Below, piece by piece: positions 50,801-59,217 of a stretch of 64,000 bases of DNA (the first letter of the stretch is position 1; the number at the start of each line of letters is the position of its first letter). A program made the translations under genes and the position numbers. The stretch spans positions 496,001 through 560,000 of the forward strand of contig NZ_SDDZ01000001.1 of assembly GCF_004115975.1 (NCBI RefSeq), in the 5' to 3' direction. The notes under the pieces were generated by a model. That model was not told where the DNA came from. It made no database searches and saw nothing but the letters and a program-made list of their open reading frames with translations. This stretch comes from Gelidibacter gilvus. GTDB taxonomy: Bacteria > Bacteroidota > Bacteroidia > Flavobacteriales > Flavobacteriaceae.

Positions 50801-51838
50801 TTATGCCGCGTTTTCGTTAAATAAATTCAAACGTTTTAACCATGAGGTACGTCTTTCAAGTAGTAAAATATCAATCATAAGGAAAAAAATGGCCGCACCC
50901 AAAAACCATTGGAATTGCGATTCAAAATCGGCAAATTGTTTGGCTTCAAATTCAGTTTTGTCCATTTTGTTCAAAATGTCGCGAATGTGTTCTACCACTT
51001 CCGTTGTGTTTCTTCCGTTAATATAAGAGCCATGAGCTTCTTGGGCAATACTTTTTAAGGTATTCTCATCCAAGCGGGTTATGACCGTTTCACCTTGTCG
51101 ATCTTTTTTATAGTTGACGATGATGCCATTTCGCTTTTCTGGGATGGGACCACCTTTGACATCGCCAACACCAATGGTAAAAATCCGGATGCCTTTATCA
51201 AAGGCTTCACGAGCTGCTTCTGTAGCCAAGTCACCATGATCCTCACCATCAGAAATAATAATGAGAACGCGATTAGTGTCTACGTCATCATCATAATAAT
51301 CTTTTGCAAGTTCAATAGCTTCATGGATCGCGGTGCCTTGAGATGAAAGCATGTCGGTATTCATACTTTGCAGAAACATTTTTGCCGATCCATAGTCTGT
51401 TGTAATTGGCAATTGCGGGAACGCTTTTCCTGCATATGCGATGATGCCTACACGATCACTCGCCAAATTATTAATGATTTGGGTGACCAATTGTTTTGAT
51501 TTTTCCAGACGATTCGGTGCGATATCCTCTGACAACATACTTTTTGATACGTCAACAGCAAACACGATATCAACGCCTTCACGTTTGACTGTTTCAAGTT
51601 TTGTACCAACTTTTGGGTTGACCAAAGCCAGGACCAAGCAGACAAAAGCAAGAGAGAGCACTACAACTTTCAAAATAGGTTTGAAAATGGATGTGTTCGG
51701 ACTTAATCTTTTTAATAATGGCTTGCTCGCAAATTTGCGCTGCATCCGATGTTTCCACCATTGCAGTAGCACAAATATGAGTACGATCAATGGGATGACC
51801 ATTAATCCCCAAAACCATATTTTTTCTTCTAATTGCAT
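50801..51838 (-). CDS. batB: BatB, von Willebrand factor A domain membrane protein
   Basis: This 345-residue protein has N-terminal membrane helices (about 7-27 and 55-73), a VWA domain (about 88-290) and a C-terminal helix (about 312-330). The metal-ion site D-V-S-K-S is at residues 96-100, followed by M-L-S-E-D-I-A-P-N-R-L. The D-G-E-D-H loop is also present. It pairs with BatA in the inner membrane with the VWA domain facing the periplasm. The operon is linked to oxidative or periplasmic stress tolerance; the exact mechanism is not settled. Confidence 0.92.
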   Translation of the reverse strand: MQLEEKIWFWGLMVIPLIVLIFVLLQWWKHRMQRKFASKPLLKRLSPNTSIFKPILKVVVLSLAFVCLVLALVNPKVGTKLETVKREGVDIVFAVDVSKSMLSEDIAPNRLEKSKQLVTQIINNLASDRVGIIAYAGKAFPQLPITTDYGSAKMFLQSMNTDMLSSQGTAIHEAIELAKDYYDDDVDTNRVLIIISDGEDHGDLATEAAREAFDKGIRIFTIGVGDVKGGPIPEKRNGIIVNYKKDRQGETVITRLDENTLKSIAQEAHGSYINGRNTTEVVEHIRDILNKMDKTEFEAKQFADFESQFQWFLGAAIFFLMIDILLLERRTSWLKRLNLFNENAA

Positions 51839-51839
51839 G

Positions 51840-51864
51840 TTCAGTATTCAGTATTCAGTATTCA
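51840..51864 (+). repeat. Heptanucleotide repeat TTCAGTA x3.5
   Basis: Three and a half copies of TTCAGTA begin two bases upstream of the batB start codon, in the batA-batB gap. A partial inverted counterpart, TGAATAC, lies at about 51884-51890. Confidence 0.7.
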
Positions 51865-51914
51865 TTTGGCGTCAATTTGCCATGAATACAGAAATGTGTT
51901 TCTATTATTTTTCA

Positions 51915-52922
51915 TTAATTAAAGCTTCTAAACAAGGTTGACCGCAATAAAAATTCAAATAACAAGAGTCCAAAAGCTAATAATATCAACGGACGGTACT
52001 TTTCTTCGTATTTGGAGTATTTAAACTCTTCAACTTCCGTTTTTTCTAGCTGATTAATTTCGTCATAGATGGCTTCCAGTTTTTTATTGTTATCAGCCCT
52101 AAAATATTTTCCTCCAGTGGCCTTGGCAATGTCCTTCATTAACTCCTCATCAATTTCTACCAATTGGCGTTCATATCGAAAATTTCCATTGGGTAAAATT
52201 TGAACAGGTGACAAAGCCATTCCGTTGGTTCCAATCCCAATAGTATACACTTTAATATCATAAGCTACTGCTAATTCACTTGCCGTTTTTGGGTCTATAA
52301 ATCCAGAGTTGTTGACGCCATCTGTCAATAAAATAATGACTTTACTTTTTGCCTTACTGTCTTTGATTCTGTTAACAGCGGTTGCTAAACCAGAACCAAT
52401 GGCAGTTCCGCCTTCAATAATGGTGTTATACCTGATATCGTTGAGCGCTCGCAATACAATGGCCTTGTCACTGGTAATGGGCGTTTTGGTATAAGCTTCT
52501 CCAGCATATTCCACAATCCCAATACGGTCATTCGGGCGGCTTTTTATAAATTCAGAAGCGACCACTTTTAGCGCTTCCAGTCGGTTGGGCAACAAATCTT
52601 TGGCCAGCATACTCGCAGAGACGTCAATAGCGATGACAATATCTATCCCTCTTGTGGTTTTTGTTTTTGTGGATACATCTACAGTTCTTGGTCGCGCCAA
52701 TGCGGTAATCACTAAAGATAATGCCAACAGCCTCATTACAAAAAGCGCATGTTTTGCTTTTGGCAACCAAGAGTTGGTCAACTTAAACCCTTTTATTGTT
52801 GATATTTTAAGTTCTGCCGTTTGCTTTTTATGTGTTAATACATACCATAAAATGAGCAGGGGCAGTAGTAAAAACAACCAGAAAAACTCTTTATTTACAA
52901 ATTCTATTCCTCCCAGCATCAT
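51915..52922 (-). CDS. batA: BatA, von Willebrand factor A domain membrane protein
   Basis: This 335-residue protein mirrors BatB: membrane helices at about 13-30 and 58-76, a VWA domain (about 93-300) and a terminal helix near 312-328. The metal site D-V-S-A-S is at residues 100-104, followed by M-L-A-K-D-L-L-P-N-R-L-E. The L-T-D-G-V-N-N-S-G motif is also present. The start codon overlaps the stop of the preceding gene (ATGA), so the two are translationally coupled. Confidence 0.92.
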   Translation of the reverse strand: MMLGGIEFVNKEFFWLFLLLPLLILWYVLTHKKQTAELKISTIKGFKLTNSWLPKAKHALFVMRLLALSLVITALARPRTVDVSTKTKTTRGIDIVIAIDVSASMLAKDLLPNRLEALKVVASEFIKSRPNDRIGIVEYAGEAYTKTPITSDKAIVLRALNDIRYNTIIEGGTAIGSGLATAVNRIKDSKAKSKVIILLTDGVNNSGFIDPKTASELAVAYDIKVYTIGIGTNGMALSPVQILPNGNFRYERQLVEIDEELMKDIAKATGGKYFRADNNKKLEAIYDEINQLEKTEVEEFKYSKYEEKYRPLILLAFGLLLFEFLLRSTLFRSFN

Positions 52923-54595
52923 TCTACCTTTTTAAGTTCAACGGAGTTCAAGACACGCTCCATAATTTCTTCAGCGTATTGGTCTTCTGCATCCCAAACC
53001 AAAATGATTTGCTGTAATATATTCTGAGCAGTGAATGCCAGAAAAACATATTTGCCTTTACGGTATTGGTCTGGTAAAAGGCCCGGAAACGACGCCGTAC
53101 CAAACACTTTCAATCCTTCGGCAGCATTAGGGGTAACAAATTTTTCTCGCTTAGTAATGATGTCCTTAACATTGTTCTTCTCCAACATCTGAAGACTTCC
53201 TTCAATGGCTAGATTTAAATCAACTTTTATTGAATCGGGAATGTTCAACCTTGAAGTGCTGACCGCAATATTCAATGAACTTAATAAGGTTCCATAACTG
53301 AACATTGTTGTTTTGGCATTAGAGATGGTATCAATAGCCTGTGATTCTACACGCTCTAATACGGCTGGTGTAGAAATGTAAATTGGAGGAACGCCGTAAT
53401 CGCTCGTCACCCAAACGCCTTCCAACAATGCTTTGCTCTCATGGCCAATGATGGTGTCTTTTACATAATCAAATCCGTATTTCACAGAAAATCCTACAAA
53501 CGTTGCCAAGATTAAAAACAGCGAAGCGACAACAGTGATAATGACTTTACGACGTTTCTTCTTGCGTGCTTGTTTTTCCTTATACTGTTGATCAAGTAGT
53601 TTTTCTTCTTCTGTAGGCTCCGGTAGGGCTTGTTTGACATTGTCAATTTCCAGGTCAACCGTATTCCTGTCAATCTTTGCCAATTCTACATCTGGTGTCA
53701 CCTTGGCGAATTTCACCAAATCGGCACGTTTTAAGATGGTTTCAATATTTCTAATATCGTTTTTGGTCAGTTCAATCTGATTGCCATCTTTAAGTAAGTT
53801 TAAGCGATTGATCAATTCATCAGTAGTACTTTCCAGCGCACGATCGTAAACCTGTTCGTCCAAATAACGCCGAATGATAAAGGTCAATTCCGAATAATAA
53901 CCCTTTAGTTCGGATTGCTGTAAATAATCAGATTCATCCAACTTTTGCAAGGCCATTTTCGCCCGTTCGTAAGGTGGGAGCAATGCGATTTCCTCGGCTT
54001 CGGTCAAAGGTTTCTTACGCCAAATGAACCAATACATTACAAATGCCACCAAGGCGAGAATGGCGAGAATGAAGAGTGCGGTCTTCCACCAATCACTACT
54101 GCTTTTCTCGACTTTTATAAAAGGTTTGATATCATAAAGCCCCTGTTTTGTTGAATCGACAAGAATATTGTTCACTTCTACTCTTAAAGAATCAGTGAAA
54201 TATTCTTTGGTACCTATGATTATTTTTTGTCTTGGGATGGTATAGCTACCCGAGTCAAATTGGGTTAACCCATATTTTTTGATGAGGTTGTACCTCGCTT
54301 TATTTTTTGTCGTATCCGGTTTATAGGATTCAATCATTTCCAACGGTATAAAAGTTTGCCCTTCGGGTAAAACGACTAAATCCGTAGTGTCTGCTTCTAC
54401 CTCAATCTTATAGGTAATCTGCTCTCCAATCTTGATTTTTGTTGAATCGATGGACGATTTAACTTGGGCGAAGGAGAAAATAGAGACAAGAAAAAAGAAA
54501 AAAGATAAAAGGACGGATGACCGATGACCGATGACCGATGTTGCTTTATTATAACCTAATCCAAAATTTTTCATTCTTAATTTTAAATTCTTCAT
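52919..54595 (-). CDS. BatD-like protein of the Bat operon, with repeat-derived N-terminus
   Basis: This ~558-residue protein has a signal peptide ending F-S-F-A-Q, an Ig-like domain (about 48-150), a membrane helix (about 170-190) and a cytoplasmic helical domain (about 200-330). A second helix near 350-372 and a C-terminal domain follow. The N-terminal ~28 residues before the signal core are encoded by simple repeats, including three and a half copies of GATGACC (54516-54540). The true ancestral start may have been lost or moved. Loss or gain of one 7-bp unit would shift the reading frame. The gene follows DUF58 by 3 bp and overlaps batA. Confidence 0.82.
   Translation of the reverse strand: MKNLKLRMKNFGLGYNKATSVIGHRSSVLLSFFFFLVSIFSFAQVKSSIDSTKIKIGEQITYKIEVEADTTDLVVLPEGQTFIPLEMIESYKPDTTKNKARYNLIKKYGLTQFDSGSYTIPRQKIIIGTKEYFTDSLRVEVNNILVDSTKQGLYDIKPFIKVEKSSSDWWKTALFILAILALVAFVMYWFIWRKKPLTEAEEIALLPPYERAKMALQKLDESDYLQQSELKGYYSELTFIIRRYLDEQVYDRALESTTDELINRLNLLKDGNQIELTKNDIRNIETILKRADLVKFAKVTPDVELAKIDRNTVDLEIDNVKQALPEPTEEEKLLDQQYKEKQARKKKRRKVIITVVASLFLILATFVGFSVKYGFDYVKDTIIGHESKALLEGVWVTSDYGVPPIYISTPAVLERVESQAIDTISNAKTTMFSYGTLLSSLNIAVSTSRLNIPDSIKVDLNLAIEGSLQMLEKNNVKDIITKREKFVTPNAAEGLKVFGTASFPGLLPDQYRKGKYVFLAFTAQNILQQIILVWDAEDQYAEEIMERVLNSVELKKVE
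54516..54540 (+). repeat. Heptanucleotide repeat GATGACC x3.6 inside coding sequence
   Basis: Perfect 7-bp units lie between the start codon and the signal-peptide core of the BatD-like gene. They encode the S-V-I-G-H-R-S-S-V stretch on the minus strand. Confidence 0.8.
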
Positions 54596-54598
54596 CAA

Positions 54599-55465
54599 TT
54601 AAGCTCTGCGTTTAAAATAGCCTAATAATTTTGTGACATAGCTCTCATCAACCCGGCAGTCTATAGCTCCGGCACCTGATTTTGTAAAGGTTTCCTTAAA
54701 ATAGTTGACGCGCTCGTTATAGTATTTACCATAGTCTGTTCGCATTCTTTTAGAACCTGTATTGACCAACATATATTCACCACTTTCGGCATCCATCATT
54801 TGGACCATGCCCAAATTTGGAATGTTTTCTTCCCGTTTATCGTAAACTCTTATTCCAGTTACGTCATGTTTGTTGGCGGCAATTTTAAGCGTTTGCTTGT
54901 AATCATCAGCCATAAAATCAGAAAGAATAAAAACAATGACTTTCTTTTTCATCACGCTGGATAAAAATTTGATGGCTTGCGTAATATCTGTTTTTTTACT
55001 TTTAGGCTTAAATTCTATCAATTCCCGGATGATGCGCAGCACATGGAATCTTCCTTTTTTTGGTGGAATATATAATTCGATGGCATCGGTAAATAGGATC
55101 AAGCCAATTTTATCATTATTTTGAGTCGCTGAAAACGCCAAGGTGGCGGCAATTTCAGTGATCACTTCATTTTTAAACTGCGATTCGGTTCCAAACCATT
55201 CCGATCCAGAAATATCCACCATGAGCATCATGGTCAACTCACGTTCTTCTTCAAATATTTTGATATGAGGTTCGTTGTAGCGTGCGGTAACATTCCAATC
55301 GATATTACGGACATCATCACCATACTGATATTGGCGCACTTCACTAAACGTCATACCACGCCCCTTAAAGGCCGAATGGTATTCTCCTCCAAAGATATGA
55401 TTAGACAAGCGTCGTGTCTTAATCTCAATTTTACGTACTTTTTTTAAAAGCTCTTTTGTATCCAT
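54599..55465 (-). CDS. DUF58 domain-containing protein
   Basis: This 288-residue soluble protein has the DUF58 core: F-K-G-R-G-M-T-F-S-E-V-R-Q-Y-Q-Y-G-D-D-V-R-N-I-D-W-N-V-T is split across residues 34-60. A VWA-like site D-I-S-G-S is at 84-88. DUF58 proteins almost always follow MoxR ATPases and are thought to be their clients or partners. Here the gene follows moxR after 103 bp of heptad repeats and precedes the BatD-like gene by 3 bp. Confidence 0.93.
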   Translation of the reverse strand: MDTKELLKKVRKIEIKTRRLSNHIFGGEYHSAFKGRGMTFSEVRQYQYGDDVRNIDWNVTARYNEPHIKIFEEERELTMMLMVDISGSEWFGTESQFKNEVITEIAATLAFSATQNNDKIGLILFTDAIELYIPPKKGRFHVLRIIRELIEFKPKSKKTDITQAIKFLSSVMKKKVIVFILSDFMADDYKQTLKIAANKHDVTGIRVYDKREENIPNLGMVQMMDAESGEYMLVNTGSKRMRTDYGKYYNERVNYFKETFTKSGAGAIDCRVDESYVTKLLGYFKRRA

Positions 55466-55477
55466 TTTTTTTTGAGT

Positions 55478-55505
55478 CTGCAGTTGGCAGTCTTCAGTTT
55501 TCAGT
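55478..55505 (+). repeat. Heptanucleotide repeat CTGCAGT/TTTCAGT x4
   Basis: Four degenerate 7-bp units ending CAGT. The inverted ACTG-starting array lies 30 bp away at 55535-55569. Together they fill the moxR-DUF58 gap. Confidence 0.7.
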
Positions 55506-55534
55506 CGCTAAAATTCAAAATGAGTGACTATATT

Positions 55535-55569
55535 ACTGCCAACTGCATACTGAATACTGCGGACTTAAT
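55535..55569 (+). repeat. Heptanucleotide repeat ACTGCCA/ACTGAAT x5
   Basis: Five degenerate 7-bp units reach to the moxR stop codon. They are the inverted counterpart of the array at 55478. Confidence 0.7.
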
Positions 55570-56567
55570 TATGGTACTTCAATTTGATTGACGATTTTGT
55601 TGATAATGTCAACAGAAGTGACATTTTCTGCCTCAGCTTCGTAAGTAATACCAATTCTGTGTCTAAGCACATCATGAACCACGGCACGGACATCTTCAGG
55701 AATCACATAGCCACGACGTTTGATAAAGGCGTAACATTTTGCAGCAATAGCTAAATTGATACTCCCACGTGGCGAAGCCCCAAATGAAATCAATGGTTTT
55801 AAATCGGCAAGTTTATATTTTTCAGGATAACGTGTGGCGAAGATGATATCGAGAATGTATTTTTCGATTTTTTCGTCCATATAAACCTCACGAACTGCTT
55901 CTTGTGCTCTTAAAATTTGTTCTGTAGAAACAACGGCATTGACTTTGTCAAAAGCACCTTTAAGATTGGCACGAACAATAAGTTGCTCTTCATCAATTTT
56001 TGGATAATCGATCACGGTTTTCAACATGAAACGGTCAATTTGCGCTTCAGGAAGTGGATAGGTTCCTTCTTGCTCAATTGGGTTTTGAGTGGCCATTACC
56101 AAAAATGGTCGATCGAGTTTAAAGGTTTCATCTCCAATGGTCACTTGCTTTTCCTGCATGGCCTCCAATAACGCCGATTGCACTTTGGCTGGGGCTCTGT
56201 TAATCTCATCCGCTAGGACAAAATTAGCAAAAATTGGCCCTTTCTTGATGGTGAAATCATTCACCTTCATGTTATAGATCAATGTTCCAACAACATCGGC
56301 CGGCAATAAATCTGGGGTGAATTGAATTCTGCTAAAACTGGATTCAATAGCTTGGGATAAGGTATTAATAGCTAGGGTTTTTGCTAGACCAGGAACACCT
56401 TCCAGCAAAATATGGCCTTGTCCCAATAAGCCAATCAGCAAGCGTTCTACCATATATTTCTGGCCAACAATCACCTTGTTCATTTCAAAAGTTAGCAAAT
56501 CAACAAAGGCACTTTCTCTTTCAATTTTTTCGTTAATGCTTTTGATATCAACAGTATCTTCCATCAT
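55569..56567 (-). CDS. MoxR family AAA+ ATPase
   Basis: The start at 56567 (332 aa) fits the family; longer frames from ATG 56600 or TTG 56618 add non-conserved residues. AAA+ motifs are clear: Walker A G-V-P-G-L-A-K-T, Walker B V-L-A-D-E-I-N-R-A-P, sensor 1 A-T-Q-N-P and the lid region S-F-G-A-S-P-R-G-S-I-N-L. MoxR ATPases act as chaperones for maturing VWA-domain or metal enzymes. It is the first gene of the operon leading to DUF58 and the Bat proteins. Confidence 0.95.
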   Translation of the reverse strand: MMEDTVDIKSINEKIERESAFVDLLTFEMNKVIVGQKYMVERLLIGLLGQGHILLEGVPGLAKTLAINTLSQAIESSFSRIQFTPDLLPADVVGTLIYNMKVNDFTIKKGPIFANFVLADEINRAPAKVQSALLEAMQEKQVTIGDETFKLDRPFLVMATQNPIEQEGTYPLPEAQIDRFMLKTVIDYPKIDEEQLIVRANLKGAFDKVNAVVSTEQILRAQEAVREVYMDEKIEKYILDIIFATRYPEKYKLADLKPLISFGASPRGSINLAIAAKCYAFIKRRGYVIPEDVRAVVHDVLRHRIGITYEAEAENVTSVDIINKIVNQIEVP

Positions 56568-56719
56568 ATTAGATTTAATTTTAGTCTCAAATAGGGTCAT
56601 TTTTTTTGAGTAGTGCAAATTGTTAAAATTTTTATTGGATTGCTGTTAAGGATTGGTTAAAAGTTAAAGAGCAACACCATTGGCGTTGCTCTTTTAATAT
56701 AGTTTTATGAAATATACCT

Positions 56720-57523
56720 CTATTTCATTGTTATTATGCCAATTGCAGTGTCTTTTTCTGCTGACACTACAACATTTTCCAGAAGTGATGGCGTAAGGTT
56801 TGATGTTGGATCGGGTGTTATGTTAACCGTGTAGTTACCAGGTGCTAAGCCAACCAATAGGAAGTTCCCTTCAACATCAGTGTAGGTTGTTATTTCTTCC
56901 ACACCATTGGTAGCGCTTATATGTGTTTGCACGCCCAGTTGTAAAATACTTCCTGAAATAGTTCCGGTGCTAGCTTCTGCACTAGCTCTAATTACAGGTT
57001 TTAAATTGATATTACCCGAGTTACCAGCAATAACTATAGATTTATCTACGTCAAAATCCAGTAGAAACGTATAAGCCATATTTGGCAATAAGGTTTGGTT
57101 GAGTTTAATTTTCAGTCCAGATTGCTGCGCACTTGGCGTTTTCAATGGATATGTTTTGCCATCAATAACGACGGTGTTATTATCACCCAGAATCAAACGG
57201 ATCTGATTTAAAGTACCTGCAAGCACTTCAAAATCATCAACTAAAAGGACATTCACACCGCCTGTCAAAGTGAGTAGATCATATACTCCAGTATTGATGG
57301 TTTTCAAGCTTTGCCATCCTTCATCACCATCACTGCCGTCATTCACTTTTATCTTAACATCAACGACGTCAATATAAACATGTTCAAAATCTCCGGGTGC
57401 ATCCATCAATTTTATAGAAATTTTTGCTTTTCCTTGTGCGTCCTGTGTGGAATCGTCGTCACTACAGCCAAAGGAAAAGAAAGTTATAAGGGCTAATAAA
57501 GTTGCTTTTTTAAATAAATTCAT
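56720..57523 (-). CDS. DUF4382 lipoprotein with carboxypeptidase-regulatory-like domain
   Basis: The start at 57523 (267 aa) gives a lipobox S-F-G-C; a longer frame adds 19 unrelated residues. The N-terminal domain (about 35-175) has the DUF4382 pattern L-M-D-A-P-G-D-F-E-H-V-Y-I-D-V and the Q-I-R-L-I-L-G-D-N-N motif. The C-terminal ~80 residues form a CarboxypepD_reg-type beta-sandwich (T-I-S-G-S-I...Y-T-D-V-E-G-N-F-L-L-V-G-L-A-P-G-N-Y). Surface or periplasmic location is likely; function unknown. Confidence 0.87.
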   Translation of the reverse strand: MNLFKKATLLALITFFSFGCSDDDSTQDAQGKAKISIKLMDAPGDFEHVYIDVVDVKIKVNDGSDGDEGWQSLKTINTGVYDLLTLTGGVNVLLVDDFEVLAGTLNQIRLILGDNNTVVIDGKTYPLKTPSAQQSGLKIKLNQTLLPNMAYTFLLDFDVDKSIVIAGNSGNINLKPVIRASAEASTGTISGSILQLGVQTHISATNGVEEITTYTDVEGNFLLVGLAPGNYTVNITPDPTSNLTPSLLENVVVSAEKDTAIGIITMK

Positions 57524-57926
57524 TGTGTTATATAATTTTAGGTTTGGTATATATACGCTTTCTTTAGCTAATTCGACCATTTGAGTTTTACGTCTAAGCT
57601 CATAGTGCTTATAGTCTGATGTTTATGCCTAATGAAATAATTGAAATTAATTAACAATTTGTAAATTTCGAAAATACGATCTCAAGATTCAATCCTCTTA
57701 AAGGGATAATCATAGAAACTAAAATCGCTTAATCTTTGAGTTTTAAGTATTTTTAAGGCACAAATTCCTGCGCAGGCAGGAATCCTTTGGTTCAACGTAG
57801 TTAATCTTATATAAGACAGCTTAGTTATTGCAACAAAAAAAAGGAAACATCGAAATAAGAAAAGTAAAATAAAATTTTTTAATATTAACAAAAATAGAGA
57901 TTCCCGTTTTCACGGGACTATTGGAC
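57524..57926. other. Gene-free divergent gap with two hairpins
   Basis: This gap between divergent genes holds the fifth copy of the dispersed 20-bp palindrome (57763-57782) and a CCCGTTTTCACGGG hairpin (57903-57916), 10 bp before the SDR start. No ORF is seen and no clear promoter box was identified. Confidence 0.5.
57763..57782. repeat. Dispersed 20-bp palindromic repeat, copy 5
   Basis: ATTCCTGCGCAGGCAGGAAT, identical to copy 1 at 675. Confidence 0.75.
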
Positions 57927-58679
57927 ATGAGAAAAACAGCATTAATCACAGGCGCCACGAGCGGTATTGGGCGCGCAACTGCACATGAGTTTGCAAAACA
58001 CGGTATTAATTTAATATTATGCGGCAGACGCCAAGAGCGTTTGGACACCATTAAAAAAGCATTGGAACGAACGACCGATGTCCACACCTTGAATTTTGAT
58101 GTCAGCGATAAGGTGGCTACTTTTGAAGCCATTGCATCACTGCCTGAGGATTTCAAAAAGATAGATATTTTAATCAATAACGCAGGAAATGCACACGGAT
58201 TGGATCCTATCCAAACTGGAGATACTGACGATTGGGATGCCATGATGGACATTAACGTCAAAGGTTTATTGTACGTTAGTAAAGCAATCATTCCTCAGAT
58301 GACCGAGCGGCAATCGGGGCATATCATCAACATCGGGTCTTCTGCCGGAAAGGAAGTCTATCCCAAAGGGAATGTATATTGTGCCAGTAAACATGCTGTT
58401 TTGGCAATTACGGAAGGGATGCGTATCGACTTGAATACTTTTGGCATTAAAGTCAGTGCGATTAATCCTGGATTGGTAGAAACCGAGTTTTCCCAAGTCC
58501 GCTTTAAAGGTGATGCTGTTGCCGATAGCGTTTATAAAGGTTATAAAGCATTGCAACCAGAGGATATAGCGGAGATAATTTATTTTGCCGTTTCCAGACC
58601 AGCGCATGTGAATATTGCGGATTTGTTGGTGTTTCCGACGGCACAGGCGTCGTCTACAATTATCAAAAAATCGAACTGA
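57927..58679 (+). CDS. SDR family oxidoreductase (YdfG-like)
   Basis: This 250-residue classical short-chain dehydrogenase starts at ATG 57927. The cofactor motif T-G-A-T-S-G-I-G is at residues 8-15, with C-G-R-R pointing to NADP. N-N-A-G follows, then the catalytic Ser138/139 in N-I-G-S-S-A-G and Tyr151-x-x-x-Lys155. The P-G-L-V-E-T-E-F-S motif and overall length match the YdfG group of 3-hydroxy acid (serine/allo-threonine) dehydrogenases. The substrate is inferred from resemblance only. Confidence 0.9.
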   Translation: MRKTALITGATSGIGRATAHEFAKHGINLILCGRRQERLDTIKKALERTTDVHTLNFDVSDKVATFEAIASLPEDFKKIDILINNAGNAHGLDPIQTGDTDDWDAMMDINVKGLLYVSKAIIPQMTERQSGHIINIGSSAGKEVYPKGNVYCASKHAVLAITEGMRIDLNTFGIKVSAINPGLVETEFSQVRFKGDAVADSVYKGYKALQPEDIAEIIYFAVSRPAHVNIADLLVFPTAQASSTIIKKSN

Positions 58680-58722
58680 TTTCTTGATAATTGTAGAGAT
58701 TTTTTATTTTTGATGCCTTATT

Positions 58723-59110
58723 ATGGTACACTTTGGATCATTTGAAGAATTGGAGGTTTATAGGAAGCAACACTGTTTTGTGAAGCTATTTGGAATATTA
58801 TATGTAGCACTTCGCTTCAGAAGGATTAAAAATTAAAAGAACGGATCAATGGATCTTCAGGTTCAATTATGGACCACATTGCTGAAGGCTTCGGTCGTGG
58901 AGGGATAAATAATTTATTATGTTTTTGGGGTTTTCAAGAGGTTCTTGTAGCGAATCAAAGGCACAACTATGATGAGCGTATAATAGACAGCATATTTCGG
59001 AAGAAACGTATCAAGATCTAAATAAAAAAGCTCAAAATTTTATTGACCAACTTTCAATATTCATTAATTATCTCAAAAATTCAGAGCGTAGAGGTTCAAA
59101 GTGTGATTGA
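58723..59110 (+). pseudogene. Decayed four-helix-bundle (S23-like) gene
   Basis: The sequence opens with an ATG and F-E-E-L-E-V-Y-R-K, then changes frame. D-H-I-A-E-G-F-G-R-G-G appears in one frame. Another frame carries I-M-F-L-G-F-S-R-G-S-C-S-E-S-K-A-Q-L and R-Q-H-I-S-E-E-T-Y-Q-D-L-N-K-K-A-Q-N-F-I. The ending is Y-L-K-N-S-E-R-R-G-S-K. These are successive pieces of a four-helix-bundle protein, broken by at least two frameshifts and a stop. It fills the gap between the SDR and AlbA_2 genes and is a second member of the family found intact at 49408. Confidence 0.75.
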
Positions 59111-59217
59111 ATAATGCCTTTTCAGAAGCAATAGAATAAATAATAGCAATAGAGAATATTCAATTTATCTTGGGTAAGAATAAATAATACTAATAACCAA
59201 TAATCAATCGCGTCGTC

